Below the pieces are notes generated by a model. The model ran no database searches and was not told the DNA's origin. It worked only from the letters and a program-made list of their open reading frames with translations. Positions 28,203 through 36,153 of a stretch of DNA of 64,000 bases are shown in pieces. This DNA comes from Streptomyces sp. RPT161 (GTDB lineage Bacteria > Actinomycetota > Actinomycetes > Streptomycetales > Streptomycetaceae). Positions within the stretch are counted from its first letter, which is position 1; every line of letters starts with the position of its first letter. Location of the stretch: contig NZ_JAPZVN010000008.1 in assembly GCF_027533845.1 (NCBI RefSeq), positions 124,001 to 188,000 on the forward strand. The letters are read 5' to 3'. The position numbers and the translations under genes are program-made.

Positions 28203-29105
28203 TTACGGGTGGGCGAGCGCGGCGGCGACACGGGCGATGTCCCGTGGCCCGACCCGGCAGCAGCCGCCGATCAGCCGGGCGCCGTCCGACCGCCAGTCCC
28301 GCACCAGGGCCGCCACGTCGAGGGGCGTGTCGTGCCAGGTGCGGGCCACCGCGTCCCACTCACCGCCGTTGGGGTAGGCCACCACCGGCTTGCCGGTGAC
28401 GGCGTGCGCGACGGCCACCGCCGGGCCGATGTCCTGGGCGGCGGAGCAGTTGACGCCGACCGCGATCACCTCGGGCACGGTCGCGGCCAGTGCGAACGCC
28501 TCCGCCAGCGGCTGCCCGGCGCGGGTGCGTCCGCCGCTGATGGTGTACGACAGCCAGACCGGCAGCCCGACGCCGTCGACCGCTCTGAGCAGCGCCTCCG
28601 CCTCGTCGGTGTCCGGGACGGTCTCCAGGGCCAGCACATCCGGACCGGCCGCGGCCAGCGCGTCTATCCGGGGCCGGTGGAAGCGCTCCAACTCCCTTAC
28701 CGAAAGCCCGTACCGGCCCCGGTACTCGCTGCCGTCGGCGAGCATCGCGCCGTACGGGCCGACGGAGGCGGCCACCCACACCTCGGGCAGCCCGCGCGCC
28801 GCCCGCCGGGCGAGTTCCACGCTGCGCCGCAGCAGCTGCGAGGTCTCCCGCTCGGACCGTCCCCGCTGGGCGAAGCCCTGGTAGGTGGCCTGGTAGCTGG
28901 CGGTGGTGAGCACCCGCGCGCCCGCCCGCAGATACGCCGCGTGCGCCGCCTCGATCTGTCCGGGGGCGTCGGCGAGCAGTCGGGCGGTCCACAACTCGTC
29001 GGACAGGTCGCAGCCCTGGTCCTGGAGTTGGTTGGACAGACCGCCGTCGAGCACCACCGGTCCCTCGGCGAGGGCGGCGGCCAGCGGGGTGGTCGGGGCG
29101 GGCAA
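28203..29105 (-). CDS. mmuM: Homocysteine S-methyltransferase
   Basis: Zinc-dependent methyltransferase (300 aa) that makes methionine from homocysteine, probably with S-methylmethionine as donor (MmuM/YagD family). The zinc ligands are the Cys in VGVNCSAAQ (about residue 225) and the CC pair in LIGGCCRVGP near the C-terminus; the N-terminus has the usual VLDGGLSNQLQDQG. The TTG start at 29105 is supported by AAGGAG nine bases upstream. It lies 43 bases after the flavin-oxidoreductase gene and 51 before hen1 and is likely cotranscribed with them. Confidence 0.88.
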   Translation of the reverse strand: MPAPTTPLAAALAEGPVVLDGGLSNQLQDQGCDLSDELWTARLLADAPGQIEAAHAAYLRAGARVLTTASYQATYQGFAQRGRSERETSQLLRRSVELARRAARGLPEVWVAASVGPYGAMLADGSEYRGRYGLSVRELERFHRPRIDALAAAGPDVLALETVPDTDEAEALLRAVDGVGLPVWLSYTISGGRTRAGQPLAEAFALAATVPEVIAVGVNCSAAQDIGPAVAVAHAVTGKPVVAYPNGGEWDAVARTWHDTPLDVAALVRDWRSDGARLIGGCCRVGPRDIARVAAALAHP

Positions 29106-29147
29106 CTCGGGTGCTCCTTGGGGGTGTTGGGGGCGAGCGCCGTCCGG

Positions 29148-30071
29148 TCAGCCGAGTTGCGACTGTACGCGGGAGGCGATCAGCTCCAGGTGGTCCAGGT
29201 CGTTCAGGTCGAGGTTCTGGAGGTAGATCCGGGACGAGCCGACCTCGCGGTAGCGGCCGATCTTGTCGACCACCTCGTCCGGCGAGCCCGCGAGGCCGTT
29301 GGCCTTCAGCTCCTCCACCTCCCGGCCGATGACCGCGGCGCGGCGGGCCACTTCGGCGTCGTCCTTGCCGACGCAGGCGACCAGCGCGTTGGAGTACACG
29401 ATCTCGTCCGGCTTGCGGCCGTGCGCCGCGGCGGCCTCGCGCACCCGGCCGAACTGCCGCTCGGTGTCCTCGACCGAGGCGAACGGGATGTTGAACTCAT
29501 CGGCGAACCGGGCCGCGAGCCGCGGGGTGCGCTTGGCACCGTGTCCGCCGATGATCACCGGGATCTTGCGCTGCGCGGGCTTGGGCAGCGCGGGCGAGTC
29601 CTTGAGCTGGTAGTAGGTGCCGTCGAAGTCGAAGGTCCGGCCCACCGGGGTGGACCACAGACCGGTGATGACGGCCAGCTGCTCCTCAAGGCGACCGAAC
29701 TTCTCCTTGGGGAACGGGATGCCGTACGCGGTGTGCTCCTCCTCGTACCAGCCCGCGCCGAGGCCGAGTTCCACCCGGCCCCCGGACATCTGGTCGACCT
29801 GCGCCACCTGGATGGCCAGCACGCCGGGCAGCCGGAAGGTGCCCGCGGTCATCAGCGTGCCGAGCCGGATGCGCTTGGTCTCCCGGGCGAGTCCGGCGAG
29901 GGTGATCCAGGCGTCGGTCGGGCCGGGCAGCCCGTCGACCGCCCCCATCCGCAGATAGTGGTCCGAGCGGAAGAAGGCGTCGTACCCCAGCTCCTCGGTG
30001 GCCTTGGCCACCGAGAGCAGGGTGTCGTAGGAGGCGCCCTGTTGAGGTTCGGTGAAAATGCGTAGATCCAT
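29148..30071 (-). CDS. LLM-class F420-dependent oxidoreductase
   Basis: Luciferase-like monooxygenase-fold protein (307 aa), most similar in pattern to actinobacterial coenzyme F420-dependent oxidoreductases (TIGR03560-like). Seen are the N-terminal strand RIFTEPQQG, the RSDHYL motif, GTLMTAGTFRLP, the glycine-rich LGLGAGWYEEEH and IIGGHGAKRTPRLAARFADEFN. The substrate cannot be told from sequence. ATG 30071 was chosen to match the family opening MDLRIFTEP; another ATG is nine bases upstream. It lies 40 bases after egtD, codirectional, but a link to ergothioneine metabolism is not established. Confidence 0.85.
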   Translation of the reverse strand: MDLRIFTEPQQGASYDTLLSVAKATEELGYDAFFRSDHYLRMGAVDGLPGPTDAWITLAGLARETKRIRLGTLMTAGTFRLPGVLAIQVAQVDQMSGGRVELGLGAGWYEEEHTAYGIPFPKEKFGRLEEQLAVITGLWSTPVGRTFDFDGTYYQLKDSPALPKPAQRKIPVIIGGHGAKRTPRLAARFADEFNIPFASVEDTERQFGRVREAAAAHGRKPDEIVYSNALVACVGKDDAEVARRAAVIGREVEELKANGLAGSPDEVVDKIGRYREVGSSRIYLQNLDLNDLDHLELIASRVQSQLG

Positions 30072-30111
30072 AACCTCCATCCTGCACCGGGTACGGCCGC
30101 GATGCCGCGCT

Positions 30112-31086
30112 CTACCGGGCGGGGCGTGCCAGGGAGAGTGCGAACCGGCCTTCCGGATCGGTCCACCAGTGCGCCAACTCCATTCCGGCTGCGGCCAGTT
30201 CGCGGCGCACCCCGGCTTCGCGGAACTTCGCCGACACCTCGGTGCGTATTTCCTCACCGCGCGCGAAGTCGACCTTGAGGTCCAGTGCCGGGACCTTGAC
30301 GGTGAGCGGGCGCCGGGCGCGCAGCCGCATCTCCATCCACTCCTGTTCGCGGTCCCACAGCGCCACATGGTCGAAGTCGTCCAGGGCGAAGTCGGCTTCG
30401 AGTTCCCGGTTCAGCACGCTCAGCACGTTCTTGTTGAACTCGGCGGTGACTCCGGCGGCGTCGTCGTAGGCGGCGACCAGCACCCGTTCGTCCTTCACCA
30501 GGTCGGTGCCGAGCAGCAGCGCATCGTCCGGGCCGAGCGCGGTGCGCACCGCGTTGAGGAACGCGGCCCGCTCGGCGGGCCGCAGATTGCCGATGGTGCC
30601 GCCGAGGAACGCCAGCAGCCGCGGGGCCTCGCTGTCCGGGAGGCTGAGCCCGGCCTGGAAGTCGGCCACCAGGCCGTGCACGTTCAGCCCCGGGTAGTCG
30701 ACGAGCAGCGCCCGGCCCGCCTGTTCCAGGGCGGACTCGCTGACGTCGATGGGCAGATACGTGGCCAGCGTGCCGTGCTCGCGCAGCGCGCCGATCAGCA
30801 GCCGGGTCTTCTCCGAGGAGCCGGAGCCGAGTTCGACCAGCGTCCTGGCGCCGGTGGCGGCGGCGATGTCGGAGGCGACATGGTCGAGGATGGCCCGCTC
30901 GGCGCGGGTCGGGTAGTACTCGGGGAGCCGGGTGATCTCCTCGAACAGTTCGCTGCCGCGGGCGTCGTAGAACCACTTCGGCGGCAGCCACTTGGGGTTG
31001 GCGGTCAGTCCCACCGCGGCGTCGGCGCGCAGTGCCGCGGTGGTGGCGTCCAACGGAAGCTGCCTGGTCAGCGTGAAGGCGCTCAT
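30112..31086 (-). CDS. egtD: L-histidine N-alpha-methyltransferase
   Basis: EgtD (324 aa), the SAM-dependent enzyme that trimethylates histidine to hercynine, the first step of ergothioneine synthesis. Family blocks include PKWLPPKWFYDARGSELFEEI (near residue 35), ELGSGSSEKTRLLI (SAM site, about 85), FLGGTIGNL and EFNKNVLSVLNRELEADF. Length matches the family. ATG 31086 overlaps the egtC stop as ATGA. It is the last gene of the egtA-B-C-D order. Confidence 0.95.
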   Translation of the reverse strand: MSAFTLTRQLPLDATTAALRADAAVGLTANPKWLPPKWFYDARGSELFEEITRLPEYYPTRAERAILDHVASDIAAATGARTLVELGSGSSEKTRLLIGALREHGTLATYLPIDVSESALEQAGRALLVDYPGLNVHGLVADFQAGLSLPDSEAPRLLAFLGGTIGNLRPAERAAFLNAVRTALGPDDALLLGTDLVKDERVLVAAYDDAAGVTAEFNKNVLSVLNRELEADFALDDFDHVALWDREQEWMEMRLRARRPLTVKVPALDLKVDFARGEEIRTEVSAKFREAGVRRELAAAGMELAHWWTDPEGRFALSLARPAR

Positions 31087-31835
31087 ACGGTCGGCTCCTT
31101 GAGGGGGGTGGTCTCGATCCCGTCCCGGGTGGCGAGCAGCAGGGTGCGGTCGGGGACCTCGGTCCAGCCGGGTTCGTCGTCGTACGGTTCGGAGGCGACG
31201 GTGACGCCGTGGCCGGGTTCCAGCCGGTGCCACAGGGAGTCGCCCCAGGCGGTGGCGGCTATGCAGCTGCCGTCGGTGAGCAGCAGGTTCAACCGGGCCT
31301 CCGTGCGGGCCGCGACCTCGGTGACCGTCTCCGCGAGGGCGTCGCCGAGCGCGTAGCCCGACCGCAGCCGGTGCAGCACCAGCGCCCACAGCAGCGCCGA
31401 GTCGCAGCGCGCCTCGATGTCGAGCAGTTCCTCGGCGGGCAGTTCCTCGGCCAGCCCGGCGACGGAACGCGGCCAGCCGGGCACGGCGCCGTTGTGGCTG
31501 AACAGCCAACCCCCCGCGCCGTAGGGGGCGGTGGCGGACTCGTCGGGCGTCGATCCGTCGGTGGTGTCCCGTACGGCGGCCAGCAGCGCGCCGGTACGCA
31601 CCACCCGGGCCAGGTCGGCGAACGACGGGTCGGCCCAGATCGGCCGGGCCTGCCGGTAGCGGGCCGGTACCGGGTCGTCGGGCGCGTACCAGCCGACGCC
31701 GAAGCCGTCCGCGTTGACGGTGCCGTTGCGCTGGCGGCGCGGCGCCCAGGACTGCCGGTACAGCGAGTGCGGCGGCTCGACGAGGATCCGGCGCAGCGGG
31801 ACGTCGGGACCGAGGTAGGCGAGGTGGCGGCACAT
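31083..31835 (-). CDS. egtC: Gamma-glutamyl-hercynylcysteine sulfoxide amidohydrolase
   Basis: EgtC (250 aa), a class II glutamine amidotransferase-like hydrolase that removes glutamate from gamma-glutamyl-hercynylcysteine sulfoxide. The N-terminal nucleophile Cys2 (MCRHLAYLG), the NADGFGVGWY block and LFSHNGAVPGW are all present. ATG 31835 shares one base with the egtB stop (TGATG), and its own stop overlaps egtD. The tight coupling leaves little doubt about the pathway. Confidence 0.94.
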   Translation of the reverse strand: MCRHLAYLGPDVPLRRILVEPPHSLYRQSWAPRRQRNGTVNADGFGVGWYAPDDPVPARYRQARPIWADPSFADLARVVRTGALLAAVRDTTDGSTPDESATAPYGAGGWLFSHNGAVPGWPRSVAGLAEELPAEELLDIEARCDSALLWALVLHRLRSGYALGDALAETVTEVAARTEARLNLLLTDGSCIAATAWGDSLWHRLEPGHGVTVASEPYDDEPGWTEVPDRTLLLATRDGIETTPLKEPTV

Positions 31836-33187
31836 CAGAGCACCTCGGCGGGGTCGGCGTCGCGGGCGGTGCGGAACCCGGCGAAGATCTGCCGCCGGAC
31901 GGGGTAGTCCCAGTTGCGGAAGGTGCCGCGGCAGGCGACCGGGTCCACGGCGAAGGACCCACCGCGCAGCACCTTGTACTCCGGTCCGAAGAAGACCTCC
32001 GAGTACTCCCGGTACGGGAAGGCGCGGAACCCGGGGTACGGCAGGAAGTCGCTGGCGGTCCACTCCCACACGTCGCCGACCAACTGCCTTATGCCGTACG
32101 GCGAGGCGCCCTCCGGATAGCTGCCCGCGGGGGCGGGCCGCAGATGGCGCTGGCCGAGGTTGGCGTGCGCCGGGGTGGGATCGGCGTCTCCCCATGGGTA
32201 GCGCCGGGAGCGGTCGGTGGCCGGGTCGTGGCGGGCGGCCTTCTCCCACTCGGCCTCGGTGGGCAGTCGGCGGCCCGCCCAGCGGGCGTAGGCGTCCGCC
32301 TCGTACCAGCTCACGTGCACCACCGGCTCGTCGGCACGCACCGGCTCGACCGCGCCGAAGCACCGGCGCAGCCACTGGCCGCCCTCATGGGTCCAGAACA
32401 GCGGTGCGGCCAGGACGTGTTCGCGCACCATGGCCCAGCCCTTCGGCTGCCACCAGCGGGACTCGCGGTAGCCCCCGTCCTCGATGAAGCGCGCATAGTC
32501 GCCGCAGGTGACGGGGGTGGTGTCCAGGAAGAACGGTGCGACGTCCACCCGGTGCGCGGACCGCTCGTTGTCCAGCGCCCAGGGCTCGGTGTCGGTGCCC
32601 ATGGTGAACAGGCCGCCGGGGACCAGGACTTCGGCCGGTAGTCGTAGCGCGTCGGCGGGGGCCGGGCCGGGTGGTGGCGCGGTGAGCGCGACGTGCCCCT
32701 GCCGCAGCTGGTGTGTGATCAGCATGGTCTCGTCGTGCTGCTGCTCATGCTGGGCGATCATGCCGAACGCGAAGCCCGCCGTGAGCAGTTCGGTACCGTG
32801 CAGCGCCGTGGCGTCCAGCAGGTCGAAGACCCGTCCGCGCACCTCGGCGGCGTATCCGCGGGCCTCGGCGGGCGACAGCAGCGGCAGGCTCGGACGGGCG
32901 GCCCGGGGGTGCTCGAAGGCGTCGTAGATCGGGTCGATCTCCGGGCGCATCGCGCCACGCCCGCCGACGGCCCGCAGCAGCCACAGCTCCTCCTGGTTGG
33001 CGATGTGCGCGAGGTCCCACACCAGCGGAGACATCAGCGGAGAGTGCTGGGTGATCAGATCCTGCTCGTCGACGCAGGTGGTGAGGGTGCTGGTGCGGGT
33101 GCGCGCGGTGTCCAGTACCCGCGCGACCCGCTCCTTCAGGAGTACCGGGTCGGCGCTCTCGGCGGTTTCGGAGTGCTGGGCCGTCAC
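31835..33187 (-). CDS. egtB: Hercynine oxygenase (sulfoxide synthase)
   Basis: EgtB (450 aa), the non-haem iron enzyme joining gamma-glutamylcysteine to hercynine with O2. An N-terminal DinB-like domain supplies the iron ligands in AHIANQEE (about residue 62) and QHEQQHDE (about 152). A C-terminal formylglycine-generating-enzyme-type domain (about 190-445) has RLPTEAEWEKAAR, VGDVWEWTASDF and RGGSFAVDP. The GTG start at 33187 overlaps the egtA stop as GTGA. A longer upstream frame runs through egtA and was rejected. Confidence 0.95.
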   Translation of the reverse strand: MTAQHSETAESADPVLLKERVARVLDTARTRTSTLTTCVDEQDLITQHSPLMSPLVWDLAHIANQEELWLLRAVGGRGAMRPEIDPIYDAFEHPRAARPSLPLLSPAEARGYAAEVRGRVFDLLDATALHGTELLTAGFAFGMIAQHEQQHDETMLITHQLRQGHVALTAPPPGPAPADALRLPAEVLVPGGLFTMGTDTEPWALDNERSAHRVDVAPFFLDTTPVTCGDYARFIEDGGYRESRWWQPKGWAMVREHVLAAPLFWTHEGGQWLRRCFGAVEPVRADEPVVHVSWYEADAYARWAGRRLPTEAEWEKAARHDPATDRSRRYPWGDADPTPAHANLGQRHLRPAPAGSYPEGASPYGIRQLVGDVWEWTASDFLPYPGFRAFPYREYSEVFFGPEYKVLRGGSFAVDPVACRGTFRNWDYPVRRQIFAGFRTARDADPAEVL

Positions 33188-34488
33188 GGTCGGCCGTCCT
33201 TTCCGATCAGCGAGGCGGTGCGGGCGGTCGCCCGCTGCCCCTGTGTCACTTGGTCGAGCAGGTCGTCGGCGGGACATCGGCCCCGTGCGACATAGCGCTC
33301 GGTGAAGGCGTCCACAGCGGTACGGATCGCCACCGAGGCCCCCAGCCTGGGCAGCGCGTCGCGGGCCGCGGCGAAGCACGCCTCGGCGGCGCGGCGCAGC
33401 GCCGGGTCGGTCAGCCCGTGCCGGGCGGCTCGCCGCCACAGCGGGTTGCCGGGCGCGCGGTCGTACGGGCGCAGGTCCAGCGTGCCCACCGCACGGTGCG
33501 CCGCCACCGCCGCCACCGGGTCGTCCAGCAGCGCGGCGGTGACCGCCAGCGGGACGATCCAGCCGTCGTCGCCCGGCTGCGCGTCGATCATGCGCAGTTC
33601 AAGATGGCCGTGCGGGCGCACCGGCGGGAAGAGGGTGGTCAGGTGGTAGGCGAGGTCGTCGTCGGTGGGCGCACGCGGCGATCTGTCGCGGCCGCCGTCG
33701 CGTATCCAGTCGCGGAAGGACAGCTTCTCGGGGACCGCCCATGCTTCGCCGTCCTGCCGTATGCACAGCACGGGGGCGTCCAGTGCGTATCCGGCCCAGG
33801 CGTCGCGGGGGTCGGCGGCCTCCGGCGGGGCCATGGTGCGGGGCGGGTCGAGTGCCGCCCACACCGCCTGCCTGGTACATCGGATCCCGGTGGGCTGACC
33901 GCGGCTGAACGGCGAGTTGGCGAACGACGCGACCAGCACCGGCCCGATCAGATGGGCCAGCCGCCAGCGGGCCGCGTAGCCGTCCGGGCCCCGCCCCTCG
34001 GTTCCGGCGTCCAGGCAGACCTGGACGGAGGCGGTGCCGCACATCATGGCGCGGCCGACCGGGCCGCTCCGGTCGAAGTACTCCTCCATGGCGGTGTAGC
34101 GCGGTAGTCGCAGCAGCCGACGGGGTCTTCGCCAGGGCTCGTGCCCGTATCCGACGAGGCGCAGCCGGTGGCCGTGCAGCGCTTCCCGTACCGCCGCCAG
34201 GTCCTCCGCCATCGAGGTCACGCACTCGGTGATCGAGTCCGCGGGAGGCGAGCTGAGTTCGAGTTGGCCACCCGGTTCCTGGGTGAGCGTGGAGCGCAGC
34301 GGGAGTCGTCTCAGGTCGGCCAGTGCGGCGCTGTAGCGTGCCCGGCCGACTGTGCGCAAGGGGTCGAGGTCATCGTGGACCAACCATTCCAGTTCGACAC
34401 CCGTGCGCCTGGGCGGGCCGTTCTTGAAGCAGATGCCGTGTGCTCGGGCCTCTGCTTCGGTCTCGCTGATCGGACGGTCACTCGTCAT
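33184..34488 (-). CDS. egtA: Glutamate-cysteine ligase for ergothioneine synthesis
   Basis: EgtA (434 aa), a GCS2-type glutamate-cysteine ligase supplying gamma-glutamylcysteine to EgtB. The glutamate/ATP fold motifs TGVELEWLVHD (about residue 28), QEPGGQLELSSPP (about 73) and the SVQVCLDAG strand are seen. ATG 34488 is preceded by AAGGGG. It heads the egtA-B-C-D operon, whose promoter must lie in the 34489-34841 gap with a LexA-like box. No egtE (PLP C-S lyase) is in the window, as is usual for Streptomyces, where the last step is encoded elsewhere. Confidence 0.93.
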   Translation of the reverse strand: MTSDRPISETEAEARAHGICFKNGPPRRTGVELEWLVHDDLDPLRTVGRARYSAALADLRRLPLRSTLTQEPGGQLELSSPPADSITECVTSMAEDLAAVREALHGHRLRLVGYGHEPWRRPRRLLRLPRYTAMEEYFDRSGPVGRAMMCGTASVQVCLDAGTEGRGPDGYAARWRLAHLIGPVLVASFANSPFSRGQPTGIRCTRQAVWAALDPPRTMAPPEAADPRDAWAGYALDAPVLCIRQDGEAWAVPEKLSFRDWIRDGGRDRSPRAPTDDDLAYHLTTLFPPVRPHGHLELRMIDAQPGDDGWIVPLAVTAALLDDPVAAVAAHRAVGTLDLRPYDRAPGNPLWRRAARHGLTDPALRRAAEACFAAARDALPRLGASVAIRTAVDAFTERYVARGRCPADDLLDQVTQGQRATARTASLIGKDGRP

Positions 34489-34841
34489 CGCGGGGACCCC
34501 TTGTCGCCGGTCGCTGTCGGACAACCACTCCACTGCATCACGTTCACGTGCAAACCGCATGTGCTTTGCGAACATGTGTTCACACGCCGACCACTCCTTT
34601 CGCCTGTTTGCCCACCGGGGGGCCGGTCAATCCCCTGTCTCGAACATCGGCTTCCGACTGCCACCGGAGGGTGAACATCTTCAACTCGCCGCCAGCCGCG
34701 CCCCGTTGGCAGTGACCGCCGGCATTCGTGATCGTTTGGTCGGGCGGAGCCCGGGCGCCGGGCCCGCGCGAGTCCGGCGCCCGCCACGATCGGTTACATC
34801 GCCCGCCCGCTCGGGGAGGGCCAGGGCCCAAGGAGGCCACG
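34489..34841. other. 353-base divergent intergenic region
   Basis: No gene is supported here. It holds the leader and promoter of egtA (minus) and of the 65-residue protein (plus). Near egtA it is less GC-rich, with GTTCACGTGCAAAC and a LexA-like box. The half near 34700-34830 is GC-rich and featureless apart from the AAGGAGG site used by the small gene. Confidence 0.6.
34570..34581. promoter_or_regulatory. LexA-like box upstream of egtA
   Basis: CGAACATGTGTTCA contains GAAC-N4-GTTC and matches the actinobacterial SOS box CGAAC-N4-GTTCG at nine of ten core bases. It is 82-93 bases upstream of the egtA start. A single match of this length can occur by chance. Confidence 0.35.
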
Positions 34842-35039
34842 TTGTCCCAGGAGACCGCCCCCGACCAGGGCCTCTCGGACGCAGGCAGCACGGGCGCGGC
34901 ACCGCCCAAGGGGCTGCTGCAGCAGATGGAGGAACTGCTTGCCGCCGTGACGGCGGATCTCGCGGGGCTCGACGCGGACCTACGCTCGTCCGACCGCGCC
35001 CCCGCCCCGTCGGCGGACGCCGACGGCCCTGCCGCCTGA
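34842..35039 (+). CDS. Small hypothetical protein (65 aa)
   Basis: Not recognised. A TTG start at 34842 has an ideal AAGGAGG five bases upstream, which sets this start over an earlier in-frame ATG at 34728. The product is acidic, with an Ala/Gly/Pro-rich N-terminus, an amphipathic helix of about 25 residues (GLLQQMEELLAAVTADLAGL) and an Ala/Asp-rich tail. No membrane segment or signal. It is transcribed away from egtA and converges with the DUF6099-like gene. Confidence 0.5.
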   Translation: MSQETAPDQGLSDAGSTGAAPPKGLLQQMEELLAAVTADLAGLDADLRSSDRAPAPSADADGPAA

Positions 35040-35152
35040 CGCACCGCCCGCCGGGCCGGCGGGCTGCGGTGGGTCCGGCACCTGTGGACCTGGCCGGTCG
35101 TGGTGGCTCGCCGAACCTGCCGCAGGCTGAGTGCTCCGGCCGGGCACGCCCC

Positions 35153-35632
35153 TCATGGCGGCGCCGGTGGCGGCTCCTCCGTGGGCTCGGGGCGGCGCGC
35201 CCCGTACTGGCGTAGTAGCGCGCGCACGCGGTCCTTCGTCTCGTCCGTCGCGTCCAGCGCGTCAATGCACTGCCAGTAGACCCGCTCGTCCTCCGTCGTG
35301 CAGGCGAGCGTTGCCACGGCTGCGCCCGTCTCCGCCAGGAGGGCCAGCAGACGCCGCAGGACGGCCGTAGGATCCCGTACCCCGGTCAGCCGCGCCGCGC
35401 GTATCACGGGCGAGCGGGCGCCCTGGGGCTGTGCCGTGTCCCGAGCCCGGCCGCCCGCAAGGCACAGCGCGCGGGCCGCGTCCCGTAACGCGGGGTCACC
35501 GTGCGCCGCGAGCCAGGCACCGACGGCCTGGGCCAGCGCCTGTGCCTGCCAGACCTCGGCGATCACCGCCGCCACGTCCGTGGCCTGCGCGAGCGCCTGC
35601 CGGTTCGCCACGATGAGTCGTGTAGCGTCCAT
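35153..35632 (-). CDS. DUF6099-like conserved hypothetical protein
   Basis: A 159-aa Ala-rich helical protein without signal or membrane segments. Its opening MDATRLIVANRQALAQATDV and the following VWQAQALAQAVGAWLA resemble, from memory, the Streptomyces DUF6099 family, whose function is unknown. ATG 35632 has GGGGGA eight bases upstream; a GTG six codons earlier lies within that site. The C-terminus ends in a Pro/Glu-rich tail. It converges with the small plus-strand gene, and its product is probably cytoplasmic. Confidence 0.6.
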   Translation of the reverse strand: MDATRLIVANRQALAQATDVAAVIAEVWQAQALAQAVGAWLAAHGDPALRDAARALCLAGGRARDTAQPQGARSPVIRAARLTGVRDPTAVLRRLLALLAETGAAVATLACTTEDERVYWQCIDALDATDETKDRVRALLRQYGARRPEPTEEPPPAPP

Positions 35633-35772
35633 CGCCCTGTCCCCCTTCACGATCCGGTTCGTTGACCGGCTGACACCCAGCGTGACGGCTGGCGATCAAC
35701 CCGGAAAGAAGGGCGGTGAATTCGGTGGACAACCAATCCGATGTGGATAACTCACTCACCCGCACGAGTGAG

Positions 35773-36093
35773 TTACGGCTTGGGGAAACGTTCCTCGTTA
35801 CGGTCGATCTTCGCCGACAGCGCCGCCAGCGGATCGATTCCCAACGACTCGCAGAACTGCAGCAGATACGCCAGCACGTCGGCGACCTCGTCCTCGACCC
35901 GGTGCGCGGTGTCCGGTTCGGCCATCACCCGCGCCGATTCCTCCGGCGTCAGCCACTGGAAGATCTCCAGCAGCTCCGCCGCCTCGACGCTCAGCGCCGC
36001 CGCGAGGTTCTTGGGCGTGTGGTAGGGCTCCCAGCGGCGCGCCGCCGCGAACTCGACCAACCTGCGCCGCAGTCCATGCAGTTCTTCACTCAC
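35773..36093 (-). CDS. MazG-like nucleotide pyrophosphohydrolase
   Basis: All-alpha NTP pyrophosphohydrolase (106 aa) of the MazG/RS21-C6 type, which removes pyrophosphate from (d)NTPs, often noncanonical ones. The metal site is visible as EAAELLEIFQW (about residues 36-46) and EDEVADVLAYLL (about 68-79), the EExxE and ExxD motifs of the family. GTG 36093 begins the conserved part; the upstream in-frame codons lie beyond a poor start. The substrate is not predictable. Confidence 0.83.
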   Translation of the reverse strand: MSEELHGLRRRLVEFAAARRWEPYHTPKNLAAALSVEAAELLEIFQWLTPEESARVMAEPDTAHRVEDEVADVLAYLLQFCESLGIDPLAALSAKIDRNEERFPKP

Positions 36094-36153
36094 CCCGCCA
36101 GGTCTACCGCATGAGCGCCGCGCACCCCGCGCCCGGCCCCGCATCGCACGGCC

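Noticed and set aside
31835-33439. Longer start for egtB reaching back into egtA
   Set aside because: The extra residues are the shadow of egtA. GTG 33187 overlaps the egtA stop and begins the family N-terminus.
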